Assembly: GCA_035540915.1 (NCBI GenBank)
Contig: DATLFQ010000091.1
Coordinates: 1-13,941 of the forward strand
Source of the DNA: DATLFQ01 sp035540915
Lineage (GTDB): Bacteria > Actinomycetota > Acidimicrobiia > Acidimicrobiales > GCA-2861595
Direction: 5' to 3'
Length of the DNA: 13,941 bases
Part shown: piece after piece, positions 6,917 to 12,377 of the stretch
How the letters are laid out: each line of letters starts with the position of its first letter
How positions within the stretch are numbered: the stretch's first letter is position 1
Made by a program: the position numbers and the translations under genes
The notes under the pieces: generated by a model
The model's database searches: none
The model's input: only the letters and a program-made list of their open reading frames with translations
What the model was told of the DNA's origin: nothing

Positions 6917-7654
6917 GTGCCCACCGCGCTGGAGCTCTCCGGGCTGCTGCTGTTCATCCGCTACGGCTTCATGCCCAACCACCTCGGGTACTGCGGCGGC
7001 GACCACGCAGAGGTGCTGTTCGAGCACGCCGCCACGGGCCGGCCCGACCCCCGGCTCGCCCCGCTGCTGGCCCGCTTCACCGGCGCCTTCCCCTACCTCC
7101 GCACGATCGCGGCCGCCAACGCCATCACGGACCCCTTCGACCGCCGGGTGGTCGAGGCCTACTGGCTGGGCAACGAGCTGCTGGAGAACGTCGAGGCCCG
7201 CCGGCTCTCCGACTCGCTGGAGGAGCGTTTCGGCCGCCAGCTGACCGGCCGTCTGCGTGAGGAGGTGCTGCGAAAGCCGCCGGCCGGTGCCCGGCCGTAC
7301 CACCTGTTCCACGTGCTCGACGTCTACCGCCGCCTCTCCAGCGACGAGGTCGGCATGGCCGCCATGGAGAGCTGCCGGGTGAGCTGGGGGCGGGTGCGGG
7401 CCGTCGAGGCTGCCGGCCTCTTGGTCGAGCGCCAGCCCCTCGTCCTGCGGGACGGTCAGCTGGTGCTGGGCGAGGTGGCCCTGGAGCGGGTCCAGCGGGA
7501 GATCTCGGGCCAGGGCTTCGTCGACGCGGTGGCCGAGGGCGACTGGGTCTCGATCCACTGGGGCTGGGCCTGCGAGGTCCTGGACGACCGCCGGCTGGCG
7601 AACCTGCAGCGCTGGTCGGCCCACCACCTGGCCCTCTCGAACCAGACGCTGTAG
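6917..7654 (+). CDS. DUF6390-like protein, last gene of the MoxR/VWA cassette
   Basis: The 245-residue protein has a dense set of unusual fixed-looking motifs: RYGFMPNHLGYCGGDH (15-30), FTGAFPYL (54-61), DPFDRRVVEAYWLGNELL (72-89), PYHLFHV (127-133), ESCRVSWGRV (151-160), and SIHWGWACEVL (212-222). From memory these match a family of actinobacterial proteins annotated DUF6390, some of which I recall near [NiFe] hydrogenase genes; I could not verify this here. The conserved Cys, His and Trp residues would suit metal or cofactor binding. No membrane segment or signal peptide is seen. It is preceded by a TAGCAT hexamer at leaderless distance from GTG 6917, and it converges on the sigma-factor gene 33 bases away. 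No hydrogenase genes lie in this window. Confidence 0.75.
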   Translation: MPTALELSGLLLFIRYGFMPNHLGYCGGDHAEVLFEHAATGRPDPRLAPLLARFTGAFPYLRTIAAANAITDPFDRRVVEAYWLGNELLENVEARRLSDSLEERFGRQLTGRLREEVLRKPPAGARPYHLFHVLDVYRRLSSDEVGMAAMESCRVSWGRVRAVEAAGLLVERQPLVLRDGQLVLGEVALERVQREISGQGFVDAVAEGDWVSIHWGWACEVLDDRRLANLQRWSAHHLALSNQTL

Positions 7655-7668
7655 CACGCGCCCGACCC

Positions 7669-7682
7669 CCGGCCTCGGCCGG
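7669..7682. terminator. GC hairpin between convergent genes
   Basis: CCGGCC-TC-GGCCGG is a perfect inverted repeat in the 33-base gap between the stops of the DUF6390-like gene and the sigma-factor gene. A practical fold is a 5-bp stem with a 4-base loop. No T-tract follows on either strand, so it may stall or protect 3' ends rather than terminate intrinsically. Confidence 0.35.
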
Positions 7683-7687
7683 TGACC

Positions 7688-8614
7688 TCAGGCCGAGATG
7701 AGGTCGTGCAGGCCGCTGGTGGCCGAGTCGCGCAGCTTGGCGATGGCCTTGGCCTCGATGTAGCGGATGCGCTCGCGGCTGACGCCGAAGTGGGACGCCA
7801 CCTCCGCCAGCGTTCGGGGCTCGCCACGGTCGAGCCCGTAACGCAGGCACAGCACCTGCTGCTCCCGCCCGTCCAGGCGGCCCAGCAGCTCCGCCACCTG
7901 GGCCGGGAGCATGGAGGCGAAGACGGCCCGGTCGGGCGGCGGGGCGTTGAGGTCCTCGACCATCTCGCCCAGCTCGAGGTCGCCGTCCTCGCCCCGGGAG
8001 GCCGACAGCGACAGCGGGTCGGTCATGTGGGGGACCAGCTCTTCCACCTTGGCCAGGGCCACGCCGGACGCCTCGGCCAGCTCGACGGTGGACGGGGGTC
8101 GTCCGTGGGCGGCCTCGAAGGCGACGGCGTCCTTCCGCAGGCGCAGCAGCAGCTCGACGGCGTGGACCGGGAGGCGGATGGTCCGGCCGGAGTTGGCGAT
8201 ACCGCGGGTGATGGCCTGGCGGATCCACCAGGTGGCGTACGTGGAGAACTTGAAGCCCCGGGTGGCGTCGAACTTCTCCACCGCGTGGATGAGCCCGAGG
8301 TTGCCTTCCTGCACCAGGTCGAGGAGCGACAGACCCGAAGGGCGGTAGTTCTTGGCGATGGAGACGACGAGGCGAAGGTTCGAGAGGACGAAGCGGGCGG
8401 CGGCCTCGTGGCCGGCCCGGACCTGGCGTTCCAACTCCCGTCGGCCGGACGGGTCGGAGCCCGAGGCGAGAACGGCCGATGCGCACCGGCCGGCAGCGAT
8501 GATGCCGCCGAGGCGCACCTCCTCGGCCTGCGTCAGCAGCGGATGCTTGCCGATGTCGCTCAGGTACAAGCTGACGTCGTCGCTGGTTCCCTGCTCCCCA
8601 CCCTGCTTCGACAA
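7688..8614 (-). CDS. RpoD-like (group 2) RNA polymerase sigma factor
   Basis: The protein has about 308 residues. Region 1.2 is near 12-45 (DVSLYLSDIG). Regions 2.1-2.4 are near 75-148, with LVQEGNLGLIHAVEKFD and FSTYATWWIRQAITR, the -10 melting and recognition helices, intact. Region 3 is in the middle, and region 4 at the C-terminus has a helix-turn-helix reading VSRERIRYIEAKAIAKLR. It lacks the long acidic region 1.1, so it is the size of SigB/HrdA-type alternative factors rather than the primary one. The recognition helix has Tyr where RpoD proteins have Gln (RIRQIE). I place the start at TTG 8614, because AAGGAG lies six bases upstream; ATG 8620 touches that AAGGAG directly. Further upstream extension runs through the likely promoter. 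It is the final gene of a leftward run. Confidence 0.9.
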   Translation of the reverse strand: MSKQGGEQGTSDDVSLYLSDIGKHPLLTQAEEVRLGGIIAAGRCASAVLASGSDPSGRRELERQVRAGHEAAARFVLSNLRLVVSIAKNYRPSGLSLLDLVQEGNLGLIHAVEKFDATRGFKFSTYATWWIRQAITRGIANSGRTIRLPVHAVELLLRLRKDAVAFEAAHGRPPSTVELAEASGVALAKVEELVPHMTDPLSLSASRGEDGDLELGEMVEDLNAPPPDRAVFASMLPAQVAELLGRLDGREQQVLCLRYGLDRGEPRTLAEVASHFGVSRERIRYIEAKAIAKLRDSATSGLHDLISA

Positions 8615-8666
8615 ACCCATCTCCTTCGGACCGCAGCCCGTGCCCCCGATGGCTTGCTGTGGGCCA

Positions 8667-8672
8667 ACTATA
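8667..8672 (-). promoter_or_regulatory. Possible -10 hexamer TATAGT for the sigma-factor gene
   Basis: On the minus strand TATAGT, a rare AT-rich island here, lies about 52 bases upstream of the sigma-factor start in a 173-base gap. It is close to the TATAAT consensus and would yield a leader of roughly 45 bases that contains the AAGGAG ribosome site. I see no convincing -35 hexamer at 16-18 bases. Confidence 0.45.
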
Positions 8673-8787
8673 GGACCACCGCAGTCAGCACGACAGGGCC
8701 GCACCACCATTGTGCCCTGCACCCCCGGTTACCTCACGTCGGTCTACGGAGCACCGGCCGGCTCGGACGTGCGATTCGCGGGAACCT

Positions 8788-9296
8788 TCAACGGGACATC
8801 GCCTGGAACGCCGCGATGGCGGCCGAGACCGGGCCGAGCGCGTCGGCGGCAGAGACCGTCGTGAGGCGGACTCCGTAGGCAGCGAGCCGGTCGAGCGCAC
8901 CTTGCACCGTCCCGGACGGGGCGGCGGTCGCGGCCGCCGCTTCGGGCACCACCAGGGCCAGGGTAACGGGGTAGGCGATCTCGCCCCGCAGGGCGCCGCC
9001 GCCGTCGTCGACCACCACGCCCCCAACGCCACCGTGCCGAGGACCACCGGGTCGGGCCCGAGGCAGATGCCGTGGTCCAAGAGGGCGTCCCGGTCCGACG
9101 ACGCGTAGATCCCGCAGGCGCAACCCTCCGCCGGAGCGCGATGGCCGGCGGCCCGGCAGCGGGCGACAAGCGGCCGCCCCGGCACCCACTCCACGCCGCG
9201 AGACGTGACGGAGCGCAGGCCGCCTGGGTCGCCGACCAGCTGCCCGGCCGGCAACCGCCAGTAGCGCCAGCCCACCACGGCACCGGCCGGGACCAC
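8788..9296 (-). pseudogene. Cys/His-rich small protein gene broken by an apparent 1-base deletion
   Basis: Two frames join into one plausible protein. The first runs from GTG 9296 to about 9025 and holds VGWRYWRL, a VEWVPGRPLVARC segment, GHRAP, and CACGIYA. The second continues from about 9024 to the TGA at 8788 and holds GVVVDDGGGALRGEIAYP and a C-terminal tail ending in AFQAMSR. At the joint the minus strand reads TTGGGGGCGTGG. One extra T giving TTGTGGGGCGTGG would read VALWGVVVDD and restore a 169-residue frame. The Cys, His and CxC set looks like a small zinc site. I recall similar actinobacterial proteins with GWR-W-L, GH-AP and C-CG-YA motifs but know no function. The joint could be a true pseudogene mutation or a sequencing error in a G run. 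Confidence 0.65.
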
Positions 9297-9308
9297 GCCC
9301 GATCGGGC
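9297..9308. promoter_or_regulatory. 12-bp perfect palindrome before the frameshifted gene
   Basis: GCCCGATCGGGC is its own reverse complement and directly abuts the GTG start at 9296, inside the 35-base gap after the 78-residue gene. It could be an operator or a small hairpin; GC-rich palindromes of this size also arise by chance, so the call is weak. Confidence 0.2.
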
Positions 9309-9331
9309 CGGTGGGGGGACGGGCGAGCTGG

Positions 9332-9568
9332 TCAGGAGCGGCTGTCGGCTACCGGGATGTCCCAGAGCCCGAGCCCGGGCAGGTCGTCGTCGACCGGGCA
9401 GGACGTCCCGGCGTCGACGTCCCAGAACGTCTTGGCCTTCTCGAAGCAGTCGTCGTGGAACACCATGGCTGTCGGGCACATGGCGCCCTCCTTGCTCACT
9501 TCCGTCCGCACGCCCTCGTCGGGCCGGACGTCGATACCGCACACGTCACACGTGTCGGGGGGATTCAT
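9332..9568 (-). CDS. 78-residue cysteine-rich, probable zinc-binding protein
   Basis: The small acidic protein starts MNPPDTCDVCG, with a CxxC knuckle at Cys7/Cys10. It continues with Cys31 (AMCPTAMVFHDDCF), His38, Cys41, and a further Cys57 (TSCPVDDD). The pattern CxxC...C...HxxC resembles a treble-clef or zinc-ribbon fold of a small metal-binding protein. I recognise no family. No signal peptide or membrane segment is seen. ATG 9568 is preceded at six bases by TACGCT and has no Shine-Dalgarno sequence, in the leaderless style. The next gene on the same strand is also Cys/His-rich and starts 35 bases downstream; the two may be co-transcribed. Frame and codon use are consistent with a real gene. 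Confidence 0.7.
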   Translation of the reverse strand: MNPPDTCDVCGIDVRPDEGVRTEVSKEGAMCPTAMVFHDDCFEKAKTFWDVDAGTSCPVDDDLPGLGLWDIPVADSRS

Positions 9569-9574
9569 ACCCCC

Positions 9575-9580
9575 AGCGTA
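9575..9580 (-). promoter_or_regulatory. -10 hexamer TACGCT of the 78-residue gene, leaderless arrangement
   Basis: On the minus strand TACGCT is followed by six bases (GGGGGT) and then ATG 9568. This is the same spacing as at mobA, MoxR and the DUF6390-like gene. The run of G could mimic a ribosome site but touches the start codon. Confidence 0.5.
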
Positions 9581-9598
9581 CCGCTGCTGCGAGGTGAC

Positions 9599-10279
9599 TC
9601 AGCCGGCCCGCAGGACGGTCCAGATCCGCCGCGGCGCATCCAGCGTGCGGCTGAGCGCCACCAGCATCTGGGTCGGCCGCTGGACGGCGCCGTCGTCGAG
9701 CTCCGCGCTGAAGGCCAGCTGCTCGAGGGACGGCGGCCCGACCGACAGGTTGCGCTTCAGGGCGTCCACCGGGCTGGCCTGCCCGGACTTGACGAGGTAG
9801 GCGGCGGCCATGGTGCCGGTGCGGCCGACCCCCGCCCCGCAGTGGACGAAGACCCGGCCGGGGCTGCCCTGCACCTCATTGAGGAAGCGCTCGACCTGCT
9901 GGCGGGTGGGAGCCTGGCCGTCGCGCATGGGGAGGCTGACTCGGGTGATGCCCAGGGTGCGCAGCAGCGGGTCGTCGATGTGCAGGTCGTTCTCGGCCCG
10001 GAGGTCGATCACGGTCTGGACGCCGGCGGCGGCCAGCGCCCGGTAGCCCTCGGCATCGGGTGCGGCGCCCCGCCAGAGCCGGTCGTCGACCTCGGCGAAG
10101 TTGCGCACCGGCAGGTCGTACGCGGACGCCGGCGCCGAGCGCTGGGCCAAGAGGTGGGCGGCGATCACGGCCAGGTTCGGCAGCAGGAAGAAGGCGAGGG
10201 CGACCAGGAGCATTCGCCGGACCATGATGGCCGCCCGGCGCCGAGGGCGCACGGTGGCATCGGGTGGAGTTGGCGACAT
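9599..10279 (-). CDS. Membrane-anchored dual-specificity-type protein tyrosine phosphatase
   Basis: From ATG 10279 the protein has 226 residues. A basic start (RPRRRAA, MVRRM) precedes one hydrophobic helix (about 24-45). The phosphatase domain follows, with the opening motif VDDRLWRGAAPD, TVIDLRAE, a general-acid Asp120 in MRDGQAP, and the catalytic loop HCGAGVGRTG, in which Cys147 and Arg153 form the CX5R phosphate pocket. All catalytic residues are present. The enzyme would hydrolyse phospho-tyrosine or phospho-serine/threonine esters, or possibly phosphoinositides; with this signal-anchor topology the domain may lie outside the membrane. GTG 10360 would overlap the CAP gene stop (GTGA) and give 253 residues, but codons 10280-10360 have many A/T third positions and contain a CRP-like palindrome, so I prefer ATG 10279. 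ATG 10225 is a further alternative. Confidence 0.85.
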   Translation of the reverse strand: MSPTPPDATVRPRRRAAIMVRRMLLVALAFFLLPNLAVIAAHLLAQRSAPASAYDLPVRNFAEVDDRLWRGAAPDAEGYRALAAAGVQTVIDLRAENDLHIDDPLLRTLGITRVSLPMRDGQAPTRQQVERFLNEVQGSPGRVFVHCGAGVGRTGTMAAAYLVKSGQASPVDALKRNLSVGPPSLEQLAFSAELDDGAVQRPTQMLVALSRTLDAPRRIWTVLRAG

Positions 10280-10295
10280 TGTGACCGGCGTCACG
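10280..10295. promoter_or_regulatory. CRP/FNR-type operator-like palindrome
   Basis: TGTGA-CCGGCG-TCACG matches the CRP-family consensus TGTGA-N6-TCACA at nine of ten half-site bases. It abuts the preferred ATG of the phosphatase gene, between it and the CAP gene. A bound regulator would be placed to repress or redirect transcription. No regulator of this family is encoded in the window. Confidence 0.4.
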
Positions 10296-10356
10296 AGCAA
10301 GGCCCCATTCCTACCGCGCGAGCCGCCGGGCAATCCAGTCATGACGGGCAGGTCGC

Positions 10357-11376
10357 TCACGCCCAGAGGCCGGCGGTCATCCGGCGGAGCTGCCAGGAGC
10401 CCAGGGCGGCGCCTGCGATCAGGACGGTGACCAGCACGGCGATGCTGGCACCCATGCCGCGACTTCCCGTACCAGGGGTCGAGGCGGTCGCCGGCGCGAG
10501 CGGGCCGGCCGGTATTGCCTCGGCCATGGGGACGGCCTCGCTGGCCACCTCGACGGCCACAGGGGCCGGCTCGGGAGGGGCCACCGGTGCCGGTGCCGGA
10601 GTTCGGACCGGGACCGTCGTCGCAACCGGTCGCGGGGCCGGCGCCCTGGTCGTGGCGGTCGGTGCCGCCGCGGGCGCCGGGGCGGGCGCCGCGCCGCCGC
10701 GGGTCTGGGCGAAGGCCTGGGTGATCCAGAACTGGCCACTCGCCGTCCTCACCACCGCGAAGCCGACGGTGTCGAAGCGACCGTCGAGGATGTTGGCCCG
10801 GTGACCGGGGCTGTTCATGAGCCGGCGATGGGCGTCGTCGATGCTGGTGTTCTGCGCGACGTTCTCACCGCGGGCCAGGGAGCCGAGCAGGTTCTTGACC
10901 GTCGTCGAGAAGAAGCCGTCGTTGTGGAAGATGTTGCCGGCGGCGGCCATCCGGTGGCTGTGCTCGAGCGCGATGGCGGTGATGTCCTCGCGGCTCACGA
11001 CCTGCCCGAGGCCGGCTCGCGCCCGCTCGCCGTTCACCAGCTCGATCAGCCGCCGGGCCGCCTCGGGTACCACGGTGGGAGTCGACGGGATGGCCGGGGC
11101 CGGCGCCTGCTGGACGGGTGGCGCGGTGGCCGCGGGGGGTGGCGGTGCCGGCGCAGGAGCCGGCGCCGGGGCGGGTGCCGGGGCCGTCGCGGGCGGCTGG
11201 AAGATCTGCAGGCAACTGAGCGGCGTCAGGCGGCTGCAGCCCGTCTGCGCCTGGGCCGCGGCGGGACCGGCGACGCCGACGACCAGTGCCATGCCGGCAG
11301 CCAGGCCGCTGGCCACGATCCGGGCCGCGAGGGTCCGGGAAGTGCGGGCGGAACGGCGGCTGTTCCTCGACGGCAT
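10357..11376 (-). CDS. Secreted, C-terminally anchored CAP-domain (SCP/PR1-like) protein
   Basis: The 339-residue protein has an N-terminal signal peptide: basic RRSARTSR, a hydrophobic core near 18-37, and an AAAQAQ cleavage region near 40-44. A Cys-containing segment and an alanine-proline linker (about 62-98, with seven AP pairs in a row) lead to a CAP domain (about 103-222). That domain carries the family hallmarks His139 in EHSHRM, His151, Glu171 in GENVA, SPGHRANIL with His192, and FWITQAF. A second Pro/Ala/Thr linker (about 225-300) precedes a C-terminal transmembrane helix (about 308-327) and a short basic tail. CAP domains of the YkwD type are extracellular with largely unknown activity. 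ATG 11376 has GGGAG five bases upstream. The phosphatase gene follows on the same strand. Confidence 0.9.
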   Translation of the reverse strand: MPSRNSRRSARTSRTLAARIVASGLAAGMALVVGVAGPAAAQAQTGCSRLTPLSCLQIFQPPATAPAPAPAPAPAPAPPPPAATAPPVQQAPAPAIPSTPTVVPEAARRLIELVNGERARAGLGQVVSREDITAIALEHSHRMAAAGNIFHNDGFFSTTVKNLLGSLARGENVAQNTSIDDAHRRLMNSPGHRANILDGRFDTVGFAVVRTASGQFWITQAFAQTRGGAAPAPAPAAAPTATTRAPAPRPVATTVPVRTPAPAPVAPPEPAPVAVEVASEAVPMAEAIPAGPLAPATASTPGTGSRGMGASIAVLVTVLIAGAALGSWQLRRMTAGLWA

Positions 11377-11455
11377 GGGGTCTCCCTCGATCGCGGGTTC
11401 GTCCCATGCGTTGTCGGCCGCCGGCGGTGACGGCCTGAGGGTGATTGACGGAATG

Positions 11456-11467
11456 GCCCTTTCGGGC
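11456..11467 (-). terminator. Hairpin with GAAA tetraloop at the methyltransferase stop
   Basis: On the minus strand GCCC-GAAA-GGGC forms a perfect 4-bp stem with a stable GNRA-type loop, beginning at the last base of the TAG stop. It is followed by CATTCC without a T-tract. It is more likely a 3'-end stabiliser or weak terminator than a strong one. Confidence 0.35.
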
Positions 11468-12312
11468 TACTTGGGCGGCCGGCGCCGCCGGCTCGGGGCC
11501 CAGGAGACGATGGCGGCGGGCAGGGTCCGCACCGGCGGGCGGAGGTGGTCGCCGTCGGCCACGAGCCACTGGCCGAGCAGCCGGCGCAATTCGCGGCGTG
11601 CCTCGGGCGTGTCCGGCACGGCCAGGGTGTCCCGGTAGGCCTTGGCCGCATGGGCGACGGTGCGGTAGCGGCCCCGGACCGGCACCTCCACGACCTCGAC
11701 CTCGGCCCGGATGCCGAGGTCGGCCAGAACGTCGACCGCGTCGAGATAGGTGGGACCGGGCCGGCGGGGCGACCCGTGGAAGTGCCGCCACAGCGGGTCG
11801 AGGGCCAGATCGACGGGGGCGGCGCCCATGTAGACGAAGGCCCGCCGGCGGGTGGTGGCGTCCAGCTTGGCCAGGAAGCGGGCCGGATCCTGGGCCAACG
11901 GCAGGACGTAGGAGCAGATGGACACGTCGACGGGCGCCACGTCGACCTCCTCCCAACGGCCGGCGACGCACCGCACGTTGGCCATGCCCGCTCGCCGGGC
12001 GCGCGCGGCCACGATGGCGACCATCGCCGGGCTCCAGTCCAGTGCCACCACCTCGCGAGCGTGCCGGGCCAGCGCCAGGGCGAATCGTCCCGGCCCGCAG
12101 CCGACGTCTAGCACCGTGGTGGTGCGATCGACGTCGATCCGGACCCGGCGCAGGAACGGATCACGTGGGGCCGACCCGTCCATCGCCCGGGCGAACGACC
12201 TGGCCCGGGCGTCCCAGAACGCAGGTCCCGGCGCGCCGCGCCCCGGTTCGAGCCGCTCCGCCTCGTCGAGGCGGTCGCGCACCAGCTTCCCCCACCGTTC
12301 TGCGGCACCCAT
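11467..12312 (-). CDS. Class I SAM-dependent methyltransferase
   Basis: The 281-residue protein carries a Rossmann-type SAM-binding fold: motif I VLDVGCGPGRF (about 67-77), an acidic strand-2 end in VVALDWSPAM (about 88-97), and a strand-4 segment VDVSICSYVLPLAQDP typical of class I enzymes. The N-terminal 60 residues are helical and charged; the C-terminal part (about 190-281) has no recognised motif and ends in a basic RRRRPPK tail. The methyl acceptor cannot be told; small molecules are usual for this layout. Length is normal for the family. ATG 12312 has no clear Shine-Dalgarno sequence, but a GATACT hexamer lies seven bases upstream. It is divergent from the histone-like gene and upstream of the CAP gene on the same strand. 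Confidence 0.85.
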   Translation of the reverse strand: MGAAERWGKLVRDRLDEAERLEPGRGAPGPAFWDARARSFARAMDGSAPRDPFLRRVRIDVDRTTTVLDVGCGPGRFALALARHAREVVALDWSPAMVAIVAARARRAGMANVRCVAGRWEEVDVAPVDVSICSYVLPLAQDPARFLAKLDATTRRRAFVYMGAAPVDLALDPLWRHFHGSPRRPGPTYLDAVDVLADLGIRAEVEVVEVPVRGRYRTVAHAAKAYRDTLAVPDTPEARRELRRLLGQWLVADGDHLRPPVRTLPAAIVSWAPSRRRRPPK

Positions 12313-12319
12313 GACCGCC

Positions 12320-12325
12320 AGTATC
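12320..12325 (-). promoter_or_regulatory. -10 hexamer GATACT of the methyltransferase, near-leaderless
   Basis: GATACT on the minus strand differs from TATACT in one base and is followed by seven bases (GGCGGTC) and ATG 12312. It shares the 65-base divergent gap with the rightward TAGGCT hexamer. Confidence 0.4.
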
Positions 12326-12364
12326 GGCCCCGACGTCGCCTTCCGGGCGGACGAGGTCGCCGGG

Positions 12365-12370
12365 TAGGCT
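12365..12370 (+). promoter_or_regulatory. -10 hexamer TAGGCT of the histone-like gene, leaderless arrangement
   Basis: TAGGCT is followed by GGCGGTG (seven bases) and GTG 12378, or by four bases and GTG 12375. The spacing seen at other genes here favours the second GTG as the start. TTCCGG about 18 bases upstream is at best a weak -35. Confidence 0.5.
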
Positions 12371-12377
12371 GGCGGTG

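Noticed and set aside
3988..7657. Long minus-strand open frames opposite the MoxR, VWA, 261-residue and DUF6390-like genes
   Set aside because: Same shadow effect. The plus-strand products carry intact Walker, VWA and other motifs, while the antisense translations show none.
8615..8722. N-terminal extension of the sigma factor to 8722
   Set aside because: It would translate through the TATAGT hexamer and the AAGGAG ribosome site, and the extra residues resemble no sigma-factor region.
8615..8787. A small RNA or riboswitch in the gap upstream of the sigma factor
   Set aside because: Apart from the TATAGT hexamer and the ribosome site I could find only a weak 4-bp hairpin near 8750; nothing supports a structured RNA.
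10280..10360. GTG 10360 as phosphatase start, overlapping the CAP stop
   Set aside because: Codons in this stretch have many A/T third positions and contain the CRP-like palindrome; there is no ribosome site. It is kept as an alternative start, not the preferred one.
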